Below are positions 36,973-45,383 of a stretch of 64,000 nucleotides of DNA, piece after piece. The notes beneath the pieces are model-generated. The model saw only the letters and a program-made list of their open reading frames with translations, was not told the origin of the DNA and ran no database searches. Source of the stretch: Acidobacteriota bacterium (GTDB lineage Bacteria > Acidobacteriota > JAAYUB01); NCBI GenBank assembly GCA_018001935.1, contig JAGNHB010000007.1, forward strand, positions 1,027-65,026, written 5' to 3'. Position 1 is the first letter of the stretch; each line of letters opens with the position of its first letter. A program made the translations under genes and the position numbers.

Positions 36973-38292
36973 ATGCGTAGCGGGTCGAGGATGTCGGGGT
37001 GGTTGGGGGCGCCCGGTTCGTGGCGGCTCGGGGCCGCGCTCGTCCTGGCCGTTCTCCTGGCCCACCTGTCCATGGCCCTGTGGGTCGTCCCGGCCCTGCG
37101 CGCCTCCGGCTTTGCCTACCTGGAAGACAAGGACGCCTACCTCGAGATCGCACGGAGCCTCCGGGCCGGAAACGGGTACGCCCTCGACCCCGGCCCGCAT
37201 CCCACGCTTCGGCGCATGCCGGCGTACCCGCTGGTCCTGGCGGGGACCCTGGCACTGACCGGTGGTCGAGAGGACCTCGCGGCGGCCTTTCAGTCGCTTT
37301 TCGCCGCCGGGGCCGCCGGTCTCGCCTTCGCCGTGCTCCGGCGGCGGGGCGCCCTGGCTGCCGCCCTCGCCGCCCTGGCCACGGGCCTCCACCCGGTGAC
37401 GCTCGTCTACGCGACGCGCTTCTTCTCGGAGGGGCTCTCCATCCTCTGCTCGGCCCTGGCCCTCTACGGGGTCTTCCGCCTCGCGGAGGGCGGTCGCTGG
37501 GGCTGGTGGGTCTTCACGGGCGCCGCCCTCGGCACCGGGTGGTTGACCCGGAGCAGCCTGGCCCTCTGGATCGTCCCCCTGCTTCTCCTCGCGCTCCGGT
37601 TCCCGGACCTCCGGCGCCCCGCGTGGCGCTGGGGTGCGGGGGTCCTCGCCCTGGTCGCGGCGGTCTCGCCCTGGGTTGTCCGGAATCACCGGGTGACGGG
37701 GGAATTCGTCCCGGGGTCCACCTGGAATGCCCGGTCCGCCCTCCACGGGCTCCGCAACGTGATGGACCCCGCGTTCCCGTCCACGCCCCGTGAGGTCGAT
37801 GCGGCGCAGATCGCCCGGGCGAACGAGGCCGTGGCCGGGGTGATCGGGCCCGTGGACTCGCCGGCCCGGGAGGTGCAGGAGGACCGACTGGCGTCCCGGT
37901 GGGCGCGGGAGGAGGTGGCGGCGCGACCGCTCGCCCATCTCGCCGCCATTTTCCCCGGCCTTGTCCGAAGTTTGTACCTCACCTCCTCGAAACCCGTTCG
38001 GTTGGCGGCAGGGGTCGCCAACGGGGTTCTCCTCGCCCTGGCCCTCGCCGGCCTGGCCCTCCGGGCCCGCCGCCGGGGCGACGCCTTCCCGGGGGTTCCC
38101 GAGGCCGCCCTCTGGGCGCTCTTCACCACGTTCTGGCTCTTTCACGCCGCCGTGTTCCCCCTGGTCCGCTACCTGGCCCCCGCGGTCCCGGCCCTCGCCA
38201 TCCTGGCGGGCCTGGCCGTGAGCCGCCTCACCGGCCCCGCGCGCGCGGGGAGCGGCGAGCTTCCCGGCAGCGGAAGCGGCCGGGCCGGGTAA
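36973..38292 (+). CDS. GT-C family membrane glycosyltransferase
   Basis: A 439-residue multi-pass protein with about nine or ten hydrophobic helices. The first periplasmic loop holds FAYLEDKDAYLEIARSLRAG, the acidic catalytic-loop pattern of ArnT/PMT-type (GT39/GT83) enzymes, followed by RRMPAYPLVL. Such enzymes move sugars from polyprenyl phosphates to lipids or proteins on the periplasmic side. GGGGAG precedes the ATG at 36973. It is a single gene after MITE copy 2. The acceptor is unknown. Confidence 0.75.
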   Translation: MRSGSRMSGWLGAPGSWRLGAALVLAVLLAHLSMALWVVPALRASGFAYLEDKDAYLEIARSLRAGNGYALDPGPHPTLRRMPAYPLVLAGTLALTGGREDLAAAFQSLFAAGAAGLAFAVLRRRGALAAALAALATGLHPVTLVYATRFFSEGLSILCSALALYGVFRLAEGGRWGWWVFTGAALGTGWLTRSSLALWIVPLLLLALRFPDLRRPAWRWGAGVLALVAAVSPWVVRNHRVTGEFVPGSTWNARSALHGLRNVMDPAFPSTPREVDAAQIARANEAVAGVIGPVDSPAREVQEDRLASRWAREEVAARPLAHLAAIFPGLVRSLYLTSSKPVRLAAGVANGVLLALALAGLALRARRRGDAFPGVPEAALWALFTTFWLFHAAVFPLVRYLAPAVPALAILAGLAVSRLTGPARAGSGELPGSGSGRAG

Positions 38293-38464
38293 GGTCGCAC
38301 GGAGCCGATCCCGGTCCGAACCTGGTTTCGGCAAGGGAATGAATTCTGAAAAATATCAGTGCATTGCGGATAGAGTGTGACAGCCGACCTCAGGCTCTTG
38401 GGCTTGACCGGCGATCATGTCAGAAAAAAACCGGCTTTTCGCCCCGAATTCATCGAATTTTTCA

Positions 38465-38493
38465 TTGACAATTACCTGCGGGGGATTTATGCT
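38465..38493 (+). promoter_or_regulatory. Sigma-70 promoter of the ihfA-merR operon
   Basis: TTGACA at 38465-38470, a 17-bp spacer, and TATGCT at 38488-38493. The ihfA ATG lies 49 bp downstream of the -10 box, preceded by AAAGGA. The surrounding DNA is AT-rich. Confidence 0.8.
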
Positions 38494-38541
38494 TCAGTTA
38501 AGGGAAACCGATATAACGGTCCTTCGAAAAAGGAATAAATC

Positions 38542-38826
38542 ATGGTCAAAGAGGATATTGCCGAAAGAGTTTACGACGCTCACGGCGGTCTGACCCGGCG
38601 CGAGGCCGCCGCCGCGGTGGAGGCATTCCTCGAGGAAGTGCGGGAGGCACTCCAGCAGGGAGAGAAGGTCAAGCTCAGCGGTTTCGGCGTGTTCCGCACC
38701 GCCCGCCGGAAGGAGAAATCGGGCGTCCACCCCAAGACCGGCAACCGGGTTTCCATCAAGTCCCGGACGACCGTGGTGTTCGCCCCCTCCAGCAAACTGC
38801 TGGGAGCCCTGGGGTCCCGCGAGTGA
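38542..38826 (+). CDS. ihfA: HU/IHF-family DNA-binding protein, IHF-alpha-like
   Basis: A 94-residue histone-like protein with the HU/IHF fold: [14 protein letters not shown] (beta arm base), [18 protein letters not shown] (DNA-contact arm). Proline at the arm tip and a MerR-like gene directly downstream are the usual context of IHF alpha. It bends DNA for recombination and transcription. A clear promoter lies upstream. The C-terminus overlaps a possible GTG start of the next gene. Confidence 0.88.
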   Translation: MVKEDIAERVYDAHGGLTRREAAAAVEAFLEEVREALQQGEKVKLSGFGVFRTARRKEKSGVHPKTGNRVSIKSRTTVVFAPSSKLLGALGSRE

Positions 38827-38849
38827 CCCGACGTCCCGGGACGACGCCG

Positions 38850-39275
38850 ATGGACACGAAGCGCAAACTGTATTACAAGATCGGTGAAGTCTGCCGACTG
38901 ATGGAGATCCAGCCCCATGTCCTCCGGTACTGGGAATCGGAGTTTTCCGTTCTCCGTCCGAAGAAGAACAGCGCCGGCCAGCGCGTCTATTCCGAACGCG
39001 ACCTGAACCTGCTCCGGAGAATCCGGCAGTTGTTGCACAACGAGGGCTTCACCATCGCCGGCGCCCGAAAACGCCTCCAGGAGTCCTCTCACCTGAAACC
39101 GGAACCTTCGCCGGAACCGGCGCCGCCGCCCCCGGTCCCCCCCCCGCCGCCTCCACCCCCCCCGCCGCAGCGGGCGGCCCTGGACCCTTCGCGGATCGCC
39201 GCCCTGGCCCAGAGGATCCAGCGGCTCGCCGAACGCCTGCGCTCCTGGCCGATCGACACGCCCCCCGGTGAGTGA
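38850..39275 (+). CDS. MerR-family transcriptional regulator
   Basis: A 141-residue protein: a winged helix-turn-helix at about 6-75 ([20 protein letters not shown], then [20 protein letters not shown] and [11 protein letters not shown]), a run of about 20 prolines (about 90-110), and a short C-terminal helix. No cysteine sensor or ligand domain is seen. An ihfA followed by this MerR type is a conserved arrangement in several phyla. A GTG at 38823 overlapping the ihfA stop is a possible alternative start. Confidence 0.85.
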   Translation: MDTKRKLYYKIGEVCRLMEIQPHVLRYWESEFSVLRPKKNSAGQRVYSERDLNLLRRIRQLLHNEGFTIAGARKRLQESSHLKPEPSPEPAPPPPVPPPPPPPPPPQRAALDPSRIAALAQRIQRLAERLRSWPIDTPPGE

Positions 39276-39325
39276 GGGCTTCGGACGGCAACCCTGGCCC
39301 CTGGCCGACGACCTCCGAAAGGGAA

Positions 39326-40588
39326 TTACGGACCCGTTTCACGCCGGCGCCCCGCCGGCCGGGCCGCACCGTCTTCGGAGCGGCCCGGCCGCCCCTGGGG
39401 GGGGCCGGTTGCCTCGGCATCGCTGTCGAACACGCCGAGGAAAAGCGCGTTGCTCAGCAACATCCCCCGGCGGGAGAGACGCAGGGTGTCGCGGGTGAAC
39501 TCCGCAAGCCCCGGCGGGGAAGCGGCGAAGCTCTCCCGCCATGCGGCGGGGAAGGGGCGGCCGAAGCGATCCTCGAACGCGGACAGCCGGATCCCGGACA
39601 CCCGGCGCAACCCCAGGAACACCCACTCCCGCTCCCGGTCGCGGGCGGTGCCGGCGTTTTCCTCCTCGAGGGTCCCGCCGCCCGCCTCGACCGCCTCCAC
39701 GTAGGCGCGGACGGACGCGGCGTTGTGGGTGCGCCGCGAGCCGTCGAAGCTGTGCGCCCCGCAGCCGAAGCCGAGGTATGGGCTGAAATCCCAGTACTTC
39801 CGGTTGTGACGGGATTCGAAGCCGGGCCGGGAGAAGTTCGAGATCTCGTACTGTGCCAGGCCGGCGGCGGCGAGGGTTTCGCAGGCTTCCAGGTAGAAGT
39901 CGCCAACGACGTCGTCGGGCGGCAGCACGACGGTCGCCGCGGCGACCCCCCGGCCGAGGGGCGTTTGGGGCTCCGTTTCCAGGAGGTAGAGGGAGAGGTG
40001 GTCGATGCCCAGGCCGAGGGTGGCGGACAGGCTGTGACGCCAGTCTGCGAGGTTTTCGCCCGGGAGACCGGCGATGAGGTCCGCGCCGAGGTTGGCGCAC
40101 CCCGCCCCGCGGAGGGCCTTCACGGCGCCCCCGATCCTGCCGGGGCTCGCGGCACGCCCCAGGGGTTCCAGGGTGGCGGAGCGGAAGGACTGGACCCCGA
40201 GGGTGACCCGGTTCACGCCGGCCTCGACCCAGCGGGCGGCCCTCGCCGGGTCGACGTCCTCGGGGTTGGCCTCCAGCGACACTTCCGCGCCCGGGGCCGG
40301 CGGCATGGCCCGGGTCACGGCCTCGATGAGGGCGGCAACGGCCTCGGGGGCCACCAGGGAGGGGGAGCCGCCGCCGAAATAGAGGGTGTCCGGGGCCCCC
40401 CAGTCGCTCCGGCAGCGTCCGCCCCCCCCCGCGATCTCGCGCCCGAGGGCGGCCAGGTAGGGTTGGACGAGCCCCCGCGGGGGGCAGGTGAGGAAACCGC
40501 AGTACGCGCACTTTCGCCGGCAGAAGGGGATGTGCACGTAGATCCCGGGCCGTTCCCCCGCCACGGCGCCTCCGTCTTCCCGCCCCAT
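39326..40588 (-). CDS. hemW: Radical SAM heme chaperone HemW
   Basis: A 420-residue radical SAM protein. The cluster motif is CRRKCAYCGF, preceded by GIYVHIPF; then YFGGGSPSLV, VSLEANPEDV, GVQSF, IAGLPGE, HLSLYLLETEPQTPLGR and YEISNFSRPGFESRHN, all HemW/HemN-type signatures. HemW delivers haem to respiratory enzymes. It lacks the extra Cys of true coproporphyrinogen dehydrogenases, which favours HemW. The last 30 residues are a GC-rich tail without family similarity. Divergent from pgsA. Confidence 0.92.
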   Translation of the reverse strand: MGREDGGAVAGERPGIYVHIPFCRRKCAYCGFLTCPPRGLVQPYLAALGREIAGGGGRCRSDWGAPDTLYFGGGSPSLVAPEAVAALIEAVTRAMPPAPGAEVSLEANPEDVDPARAARWVEAGVNRVTLGVQSFRSATLEPLGRAASPGRIGGAVKALRGAGCANLGADLIAGLPGENLADWRHSLSATLGLGIDHLSLYLLETEPQTPLGRGVAAATVVLPPDDVVGDFYLEACETLAAAGLAQYEISNFSRPGFESRHNRKYWDFSPYLGFGCGAHSFDGSRRTHNAASVRAYVEAVEAGGGTLEEENAGTARDREREWVFLGLRRVSGIRLSAFEDRFGRPFPAAWRESFAASPPGLAEFTRDTLRLSRRGMLLSNALFLGVFDSDAEATGPPQGRPGRSEDGAARPAGRRRETGP

Positions 40589-40711
40589 TGCGTTCTCTCC
40601 TGATCCGTCCGGCGGTCTCGCCGCCCCCGGCCCCGCGATCCCGGCCGATTATTCCCCGGCGTCACCCCGGAGTCAACCCCTTGAATTCTCCCGGGGCGGC
40701 TTTTCAGGGGC

Positions 40712-40740
40712 TTGTCCCCGCCCGGGCGGTATGGTATAGT
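40712..40740 (+). promoter_or_regulatory. Probable promoter of the pgsA operon
   Basis: TTGTCC at 40712-40717, 17 bp, then TATAGT at 40735-40740. The pgsA ATG is 66 bp downstream of the -10 box. The -35 box is a weaker match than the -10 box. Confidence 0.5.
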
Positions 40741-40805
40741 CCCTGCCGGACCCGGAACGAAAACCCTTGCGTCGGCGAACGGTCCGACGGTGCAGGCCCA
40801 CTCCG

Positions 40806-41486
40806 ATGAACTTGCCGAACCTGTTGACATTGCTGAGGATCACTACCATCCCGTTCTTCGTGACGGTCCTGCTGACCGAGAAGTTTCCGAACCGGGAGAT
40901 CTGGGGGATCGTCATTTTCCTGGCCGCATCGCTGACGGACCTCCTCGACGGCTGGATCGCCCGCCGCCGGCGCCAGGTCACCACCATGGGCATCATCCTC
41001 GACCCCATCGCCGACAAGCTCCTCGTCTCCGCCGCCTTCATCTCCCTGGTCCAGATGCAGCTCGCTCCCGCCTGGATGGTGGTGATCATCATCGGACGCG
41101 AATTCGCCGTCTCGGGGCTGCGCAACATCGCGTCCTCCGAGGGGTTCACCATTCGGGCCTCGATGCTCGGGAAGACCAAGATGATCTTCCAGGTGGCCGC
41201 AGTCTGCCTCATCCTCGCCGGGGCGCGGTTCGGCGGCGTCTGGAGCCAGCTGGGCCGGATCTCCCTCTGGATGGTGCTTCTCGTGGCCATCTGGAGCATG
41301 GTCCACTATTTTTACAAGTTCTGGGGGAAGATCACCCAGCACCGCCAGCGCCGGATCCGCAAGCGCCGCATTTTCCGCCGTCGGAAAAAAACCCCCAAGG
41401 AGGACCTTCCCGGTGAAAAACCTCTCTCCCGAAGCGCGCAAGGAGTGCCTCTTTCTTGCCCGGAAAACCCTTCACGAGCTGATTAG
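40806..41486 (+). CDS. pgsA: CDP-diacylglycerol-glycerol-3-phosphate 3-phosphatidyltransferase
   Basis: A 226-residue membrane enzyme with four or five helices and the CDP-alcohol phosphotransferase motif D-x2-DG-x2-AR-x8-G-x3-D-x3-D (from SLTDLLDGWIARRRRQ to DPIADK). It starts MNLPNLLTLLR, typical of PgsA. It makes phosphatidylglycerophosphate for anionic phospholipids. The basic C-terminal tail after about residue 180 overlaps the AMMECR1 gene by 74 bp, which is unusually long. Confidence 0.93.
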   Translation: MNLPNLLTLLRITTIPFFVTVLLTEKFPNREIWGIVIFLAASLTDLLDGWIARRRRQVTTMGIILDPIADKLLVSAAFISLVQMQLAPAWMVVIIIGREFAVSGLRNIASSEGFTIRASMLGKTKMIFQVAAVCLILAGARFGGVWSQLGRISLWMVLLVAIWSMVHYFYKFWGKITQHRQRRIRKRRIFRRRKKTPKEDLPGEKPLSRSAQGVPLSCPENPSRAD

Positions 41487-41964
41487 GGGCCAGAAGGAAG
41501 GGTCGCGGTACCATCCCGTGCAGCCGGAACTCCTCGAACTCCGCGGGGCTTTCGTGACCCTCAAGCGCAAAGGCCAGTTGCGGGGGTGTATCGGGTACAT
41601 CGAGGCGGTCAAGCCGCTGTGGCAGACCATCGTGGACTGCACGGGGTCCTCTGCCCGCAATGACTACCGTTTCCCCCCCGTCGAACCGGAGGAACTCCCG
41701 GAGATTCACATCGAGATTTCCGTCCTGACCCCCCGTGAAACCATCGACGACGTGTCCGCCATCGAGGTGGGCCGCCACGGGATCCTCCTGACCAAGGGGG
41801 TTTGCCGGGGATTGCTCCTGCCCCAGGTCGCCGTCGAGTACGGGTGGGACCGGGAGCAGTTCCTCCGCCACACCTGCCGGAAGGCCGGCCTTCCCGAGGA
41901 CTCCTGGAAGAAGGGGGCCCGGATCGAGATCTTCTCCGCGGACGTGTTCGGAGAGGAGGAGTGA
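41413..41964 (+). CDS. AMMECR1 domain protein (AmmeMemoRadiSam system protein A)
   Basis: A 183-residue AMMECR1-family protein with the hallmark LRGCIGYIEA, the preceding RGAFVTLKRKGQ and the C-terminal RGLLLPQVAVEYGWDREQFL. Members often co-occur with Memo and a radical SAM protein; neither is adjacent, so the symbol is left blank. A GTG start is used with AAGGAGG ten bases upstream. It overlaps pgsA by 74 bp and lies 7 bp before the MCE gene, in one operon. Biochemical role is unknown. Confidence 0.9.
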   Translation: MKNLSPEARKECLFLARKTLHELIRGQKEGSRYHPVQPELLELRGAFVTLKRKGQLRGCIGYIEAVKPLWQTIVDCTGSSARNDYRFPPVEPEELPEIHIEISVLTPRETIDDVSAIEVGRHGILLTKGVCRGLLLPQVAVEYGWDREQFLRHTCRKAGLPEDSWKKGARIEIFSADVFGEEE

Positions 41965-41971
41965 GGGAACC

Positions 41972-43330
41972 ATGGCACGAGACCGACGACGCAAAAAAGT
42001 GAACTGGCACGAGATCCGGGTGGGGGTCTTCGTCCTGATCTGCCTGGCCCTGATGGTCTTCATGCTCTTTCGCGTGACCGGCGGCCGGGGGTTCTTCTCC
42101 TCGAAGGTCCGGGCCGTCACCTACCTTCCCGCCACCCAGGGGATGAAGCCCGGGGCGCCCGTCTGGCTGAACGGCATCGAGATCGGGCACGTCGAGGAGA
42201 TCACGCTGGAGTCCACGCTCCCGCCCACCAAGGCCAACGGCGTCATCCAGTCGCGCATCCGGGAGATGGAGCAGGACATGGATCGCACCCGCACCGACAT
42301 CGAGATCAGCGGGAAGCACATCCAGGACCTGCGCACGAAGCGCGCCGCCGCCTCGGAGGCGGAGGCCCGCGGCTTCGACGACGGCATCCGGAAGGAGGAA
42401 GACCGGCTGGCCATGCTCCGGAAAACCTACGAGAAGGAGGACGGCGACATCAAGACCCTCCGCGGCAACCTCCAGAGCATCCGCCTGATTCTCCAGATCG
42501 ACAAGGAGTACGCCGGCTGGATCCTGAACGACTCGGAGGTCAGCATCGGCTCCATTGGCCTTCTCGGCGACAACTACGTGAACATCAGCATCGGCCGCCT
42601 CCGGGAGCCCGCCAAGAAGCTCCCCGACGGGACCCTCGTCATCGAGGGGGTCAGCGAGGCCACGCTCCACCAGATGATGCTCAGCGCCAGCCAGATGATG
42701 GGGACGTTCGAGGAGATCTCCGACCGCGTCAAGAGCATCACCGTGAAGGTGGACGAGGGGCAGGGGACCATCGGCAAGCTGGTCAACAACTCCGTCCTCC
42801 ATGACACCCTTGTCGCCACCACCGAGAGCCTGCGGGACACCGTCCGCAAGGCCGGGGACGTCATGACCGACCTCCAGGACAGCCAGGGGACCATCGGCCA
42901 GCTCATCAAGAGCAAGGAACTCTACATCGAGCTCAAGGACACCATCACCCAGGTCAAGCAGTTCGCCCAGAAGCTCAACACCGACGGGAACTCCCTGGAC
43001 CGGCTCCTGAAGTCGTCCGACCTCTACGACAACCTGCTGCGGGTGACGTCGCGGGCGGACAACATCCTGAAGAACGTCGAGGCCGGGAAGGGGACCCTCG
43101 GAAAGCTCAACACCGACGACACCTTCTTCGTGGAAGCCAAGGGGGCGCTGGCGAAGCTGCACCAGATCCTGGCCCAGGTGGAGGCGGGGCAGGGGACGCT
43201 CGGCAAGCTCCTGAAGGACCCGGCCCTGTTCCAGAGTCTCAACGAGGCCGTGGCGGAACTCGCCAAGTTCCTCATGGACGTCCGGAAGGACCCCAAGAAG
43301 TACCTGAGCATCAAGTTCAGGCTCTTCTGA
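41972..43330 (+). CDS. MCE/MlaD-family protein with coiled-coil insertion
   Basis: A 452-residue protein: one N-terminal membrane helix (about 18-36), an MCE domain starting VTYLPATQGMKPGAPVWLNG and ending SIGLLGDNYVNISIG, and a long helical C-terminus with repeated GxGTIGKL-like units (EGQGTIGKLV, SQGTIGQLI, GKGTLGKL, GQGTLGKLL). A charged coiled coil of about 90 residues (about 85-170) interrupts the MCE domain itself. MCE proteins form hexameric lipid tunnels between membranes. The usual ABC permease and ATPase are absent here. The gene is coupled to DUF2752 by TGATG. Confidence 0.85.
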   Translation: MARDRRRKKVNWHEIRVGVFVLICLALMVFMLFRVTGGRGFFSSKVRAVTYLPATQGMKPGAPVWLNGIEIGHVEEITLESTLPPTKANGVIQSRIREMEQDMDRTRTDIEISGKHIQDLRTKRAAASEAEARGFDDGIRKEEDRLAMLRKTYEKEDGDIKTLRGNLQSIRLILQIDKEYAGWILNDSEVSIGSIGLLGDNYVNISIGRLREPAKKLPDGTLVIEGVSEATLHQMMLSASQMMGTFEEISDRVKSITVKVDEGQGTIGKLVNNSVLHDTLVATTESLRDTVRKAGDVMTDLQDSQGTIGQLIKSKELYIELKDTITQVKQFAQKLNTDGNSLDRLLKSSDLYDNLLRVTSRADNILKNVEAGKGTLGKLNTDDTFFVEAKGALAKLHQILAQVEAGQGTLGKLLKDPALFQSLNEAVAELAKFLMDVRKDPKKYLSIKFRLF

Positions 43331-43749
43331 TGCGGGTCCGGCTCGAACGGGAGGCGGGGGCGTTCACCACGCTGGACTGGGTGGGCTTCTTCGCCGTCCC
43401 CGCGCTCCTGGTGGCGCTTTTTTTTCCGTTCGGGCGTTTCCGGATCACCTGGTGCAACTTCGAGCGGCTCACCGGCTACCCCTGCCCGACCTGCGACATG
43501 ACCACCTGCTTTGTCCACCTCGCCCACGGCCGCGCGGGGGCGGCTCTGGCAACATCCCCCCTGGGGTGTGTCCTCTTCCTCTTCGTGCTCTACGCGGTGG
43601 TGCACCTGGTCCTGGCGCGGGGTTTCCGGCTCCCCGTCCCCCGGCTGCAACTGGACCGGAAGGAGCGGCGCCGGGCCTGGGCCCTGGTGCTGGCGGCCGT
43701 GGCGCTCAACTGGGCTTACGCCGTCGCCCGCGTCAAGCTGTTTTCTTGA
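43330..43749 (+). CDS. DUF2752 membrane protein
   Basis: A 139-residue protein with three hydrophobic segments and the DUF2752 signature TGYPCPTCDMTTCFVHLAHG, where the two CxxC-type cysteines flank the start of a helix, followed by the conserved small-residue P-L-G segment. The function is unknown. It is the last gene of the pgsA operon and its 3' end overlaps the convergent phosphatase gene by 17 bp. Confidence 0.8.
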   Translation: MRVRLEREAGAFTTLDWVGFFAVPALLVALFFPFGRFRITWCNFERLTGYPCPTCDMTTCFVHLAHGRAGAALATSPLGCVLFLFVLYAVVHLVLARGFRLPVPRLQLDRKERRRAWALVLAAVALNWAYAVARVKLFS

Positions 43750-44659
43750 TCACCACGAAACTGAGGTCGTCCGCGGGGTTGCCGAACTCCAGCATGTCCT
43801 CCAGGAGGACGTGGGAGATCTCCTCGGCGCTCTGCCCCTTGGCCGCGCGCAGCTTCTCCTCGAGGCGGGCCGGGCAGTAGGGGTTCCCGTCCGCGTCGGC
43901 GTGCTCCGCGAAGCCGTCGGTGTAGATGATCAGGATGTCCCCGTGGCCCATCAACTCCATCTCGTTGATGGTGTAAGGGTCTTTCTCGCCCAGCAGGCTC
44001 TCGTGGCGGCTCTGGTCGACGTGATCGCGCTCCAGCATGGTGCCGATGGGGGGGTACCGGACCATCCGGTCCTCGGCGATGTCCATGATCCGGTCGAACT
44101 CGTTGGAGAAGACGATGGGGTAGGGGTGGCCGGCGGAAATGAAGCGGAACATCCCCGTGGCGGAAATCTCGCCGTAGATCATGGTGACGTACTTGCCCAC
44201 CTGCGTGGAGTGGTGGAAGCGGGCGTTGATGTTCTCGAAGAGGTTCGTGGTGATGGTGCCCCGGGTCTCCAGCTCGTACTGGACCCCGACCAGGAAGGCC
44301 TGGTGGAGCATGGCGGTGAGGACGGCGTCCGTCAGGCGGTGGCCGGCCACGTCCGCCAGCAGGATGCCCGCGCGGCCCCGGTCGAGGTGCAGCTCCCGGG
44401 CCACGTCCTCGCGGCCCTCGTCCAGGGCCTTCCGGATCCGGGCGTCCAGGTCGAAGCGCCGGTTGAAGTCCACGTAGACGATGTGGTCGCCGCCCATGAG
44501 GCCGTTCATGGGGAAGCACTCCCCGTGGACGTCCAACCCCTCCAGCCGGGGGACCTCGCCGGGGGACGGCTGCAGCTGCCCGGCGATGGAGTTGAAGTTC
44601 TTGATCTCGTCCAGCAGGTTTTCCAGGTACCGTATGAAATGCGGATAGGTGACGCGCAT
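43733..44659 (-). CDS. SpoIIE-type PP2C serine phosphatase
   Basis: A 308-residue protein with the SpoIIE/RsbU phosphatase core: GGDHIVYVDF, metal-binding LLADVAGHRLTDAVLTAML, ISAGHPYPIVF, YTDGFAEHADADG and NPADDLSFVVIK. Asp residues in DVAGH, YTDG and DDLS bind manganese. Such enzymes dephosphorylate anti-anti-sigma factors. No sensor domain is present; the N-terminal 40 residues are helical. No partner anti-sigma gene lies nearby. It is convergent with the DUF2752 gene. Confidence 0.9.
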   Translation of the reverse strand: MRVTYPHFIRYLENLLDEIKNFNSIAGQLQPSPGEVPRLEGLDVHGECFPMNGLMGGDHIVYVDFNRRFDLDARIRKALDEGREDVARELHLDRGRAGILLADVAGHRLTDAVLTAMLHQAFLVGVQYELETRGTITTNLFENINARFHHSTQVGKYVTMIYGEISATGMFRFISAGHPYPIVFSNEFDRIMDIAEDRMVRYPPIGTMLERDHVDQSRHESLLGEKDPYTINEMELMGHGDILIIYTDGFAEHADADGNPYCPARLEEKLRAAKGQSAEEISHVLLEDMLEFGNPADDLSFVVIKKTA

Positions 44660-44820
44660 GGTTTGACGCTCCTTGCCCGAAACGCGGGCCCCTTATTGTA
44701 CCACGCCCGTCCAGGAAACCCCCTGGCCGGCTCCGGCAGCGCCATGGAGGGCGGCGCAGAGGGTGGCGCGGAGCGCGGCGTGGATCGCGGTGCGGAGGGT
44801 GGCGATAGCGGGGTGTCGAT
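44660..44820. repeat. GC-rich GGTGGCG/GCGGAG low-complexity tract
   Basis: About 44745-44812 consists of degenerate GGCGGCGCAGAGGGTGGCG-like units on the plus strand. It separates the phosphatase gene from the accessory island. Confidence 0.55.
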
Positions 44821-44955
44821 GGCTCCCGTACAGGGGGCTCCGCCCGCTCAGGGTGTCGAGCCGAGGAGCATGGCCAGGACGACGCGTCCGGCCGACAGGT
44901 CCATGGGGGTGGGCGTCTTGCAAATGCTGCCGACTGGATTGGCTATTTCTGCCCA
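44821..44955 (-). pseudogene. Transposase remnant, DUF4277/IS1634-like
   Basis: On the minus strand two frames together give ANPVGSICKTPTPMDLSAGR, VVLAMLL and then, in the next frame, LDTLSGRSPLYGSH. The phrase L-S-x-GRVVLAMLLDTLSGRSPLY recalls the N-terminal region of IS1634/DUF4277 transposases. Only about 45 residues remain, with one frameshift, and no inverted repeats are seen. Confidence 0.45.
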
Positions 44956-44976
44956 AACCACCGAAAAGGTAAAATC

Positions 44977-45183
44977 TCAAAGGTCGGTTTCGTCGATATC
45001 CGCAATCTTCATGAAGTGTTTCAATAAACCGGAGTTGAGCGGTTTGTTTCCGTGAACGGGTACACTGATTCTTTCCGGCCGGCCTTCTTTCATGTGAATG
45101 TGGTGACTTCCGTGGATTCGCACCAGTAACCATCCCAAGCGTTGCAACAAAGCAGAAAAATCCTTGCCGGAGATCTGTTTCAT
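44977..45183 (-). CDS. hicA: HicA-type mRNA interferase toxin
   Basis: A 68-residue toxin with the dsRNA-binding-like HicA fold: SGKDFSALLQRLGWLLVRI, the active His in GSHHIHMKEG, and ISVPVHGNKPLNSGLLKHFM. HicA cleaves mRNA and tmRNA. Its ATG overlaps the hicB stop by 4 bp, so it is translated after the antitoxin. It is the last gene of a three-gene overlapping unit. Confidence 0.93.
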   Translation of the reverse strand: MKQISGKDFSALLQRLGWLLVRIHGSHHIHMKEGRPERISVPVHGNKPLNSGLLKHFMKIADIDETDL

Positions 45184-45383
45184 ACGGCGATTTCCAGCAC
45201 GCGGTCCTGCTCGTCCAACTTGGTCTGTTCCACATCAACAGACAGACATCCTTCCACGGCCTCATACAAGTTAGCCAGAAGTTCCTCGAAAGTGTCCCCT
45301 TGAGTCGCACAACCGGGAATAGCGGGAACTTCAGCCCACAATCCGGAATCTTCCGACTTGTGGATGACGACTTTTATTTTCAT
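45180..45383 (-). CDS. hicB: HicB-type antitoxin (short form)
   Basis: A 67-residue protein with the HicB partial RNase-H fold: VVIHKSEDSGLWAEVPAIPG, CATQGDTFEELLANLYEAVEG. The usual C-terminal DNA-binding domain is missing, so repression would need another protein. The ATG overlaps the stop of the serine recombinase by 4 bp. It should neutralise the downstream HicA. Confidence 0.92.
   Translation of the reverse strand: MKIKVVIHKSEDSGLWAEVPAIPGCATQGDTFEELLANLYEAVEGCLSVDVEQTKLDEQDRVLEIAV

Noticed and set aside
39276-39325. Short gene between merR and hemW
   Set aside because: Fifty bp only, no start with a ribosome-binding site.
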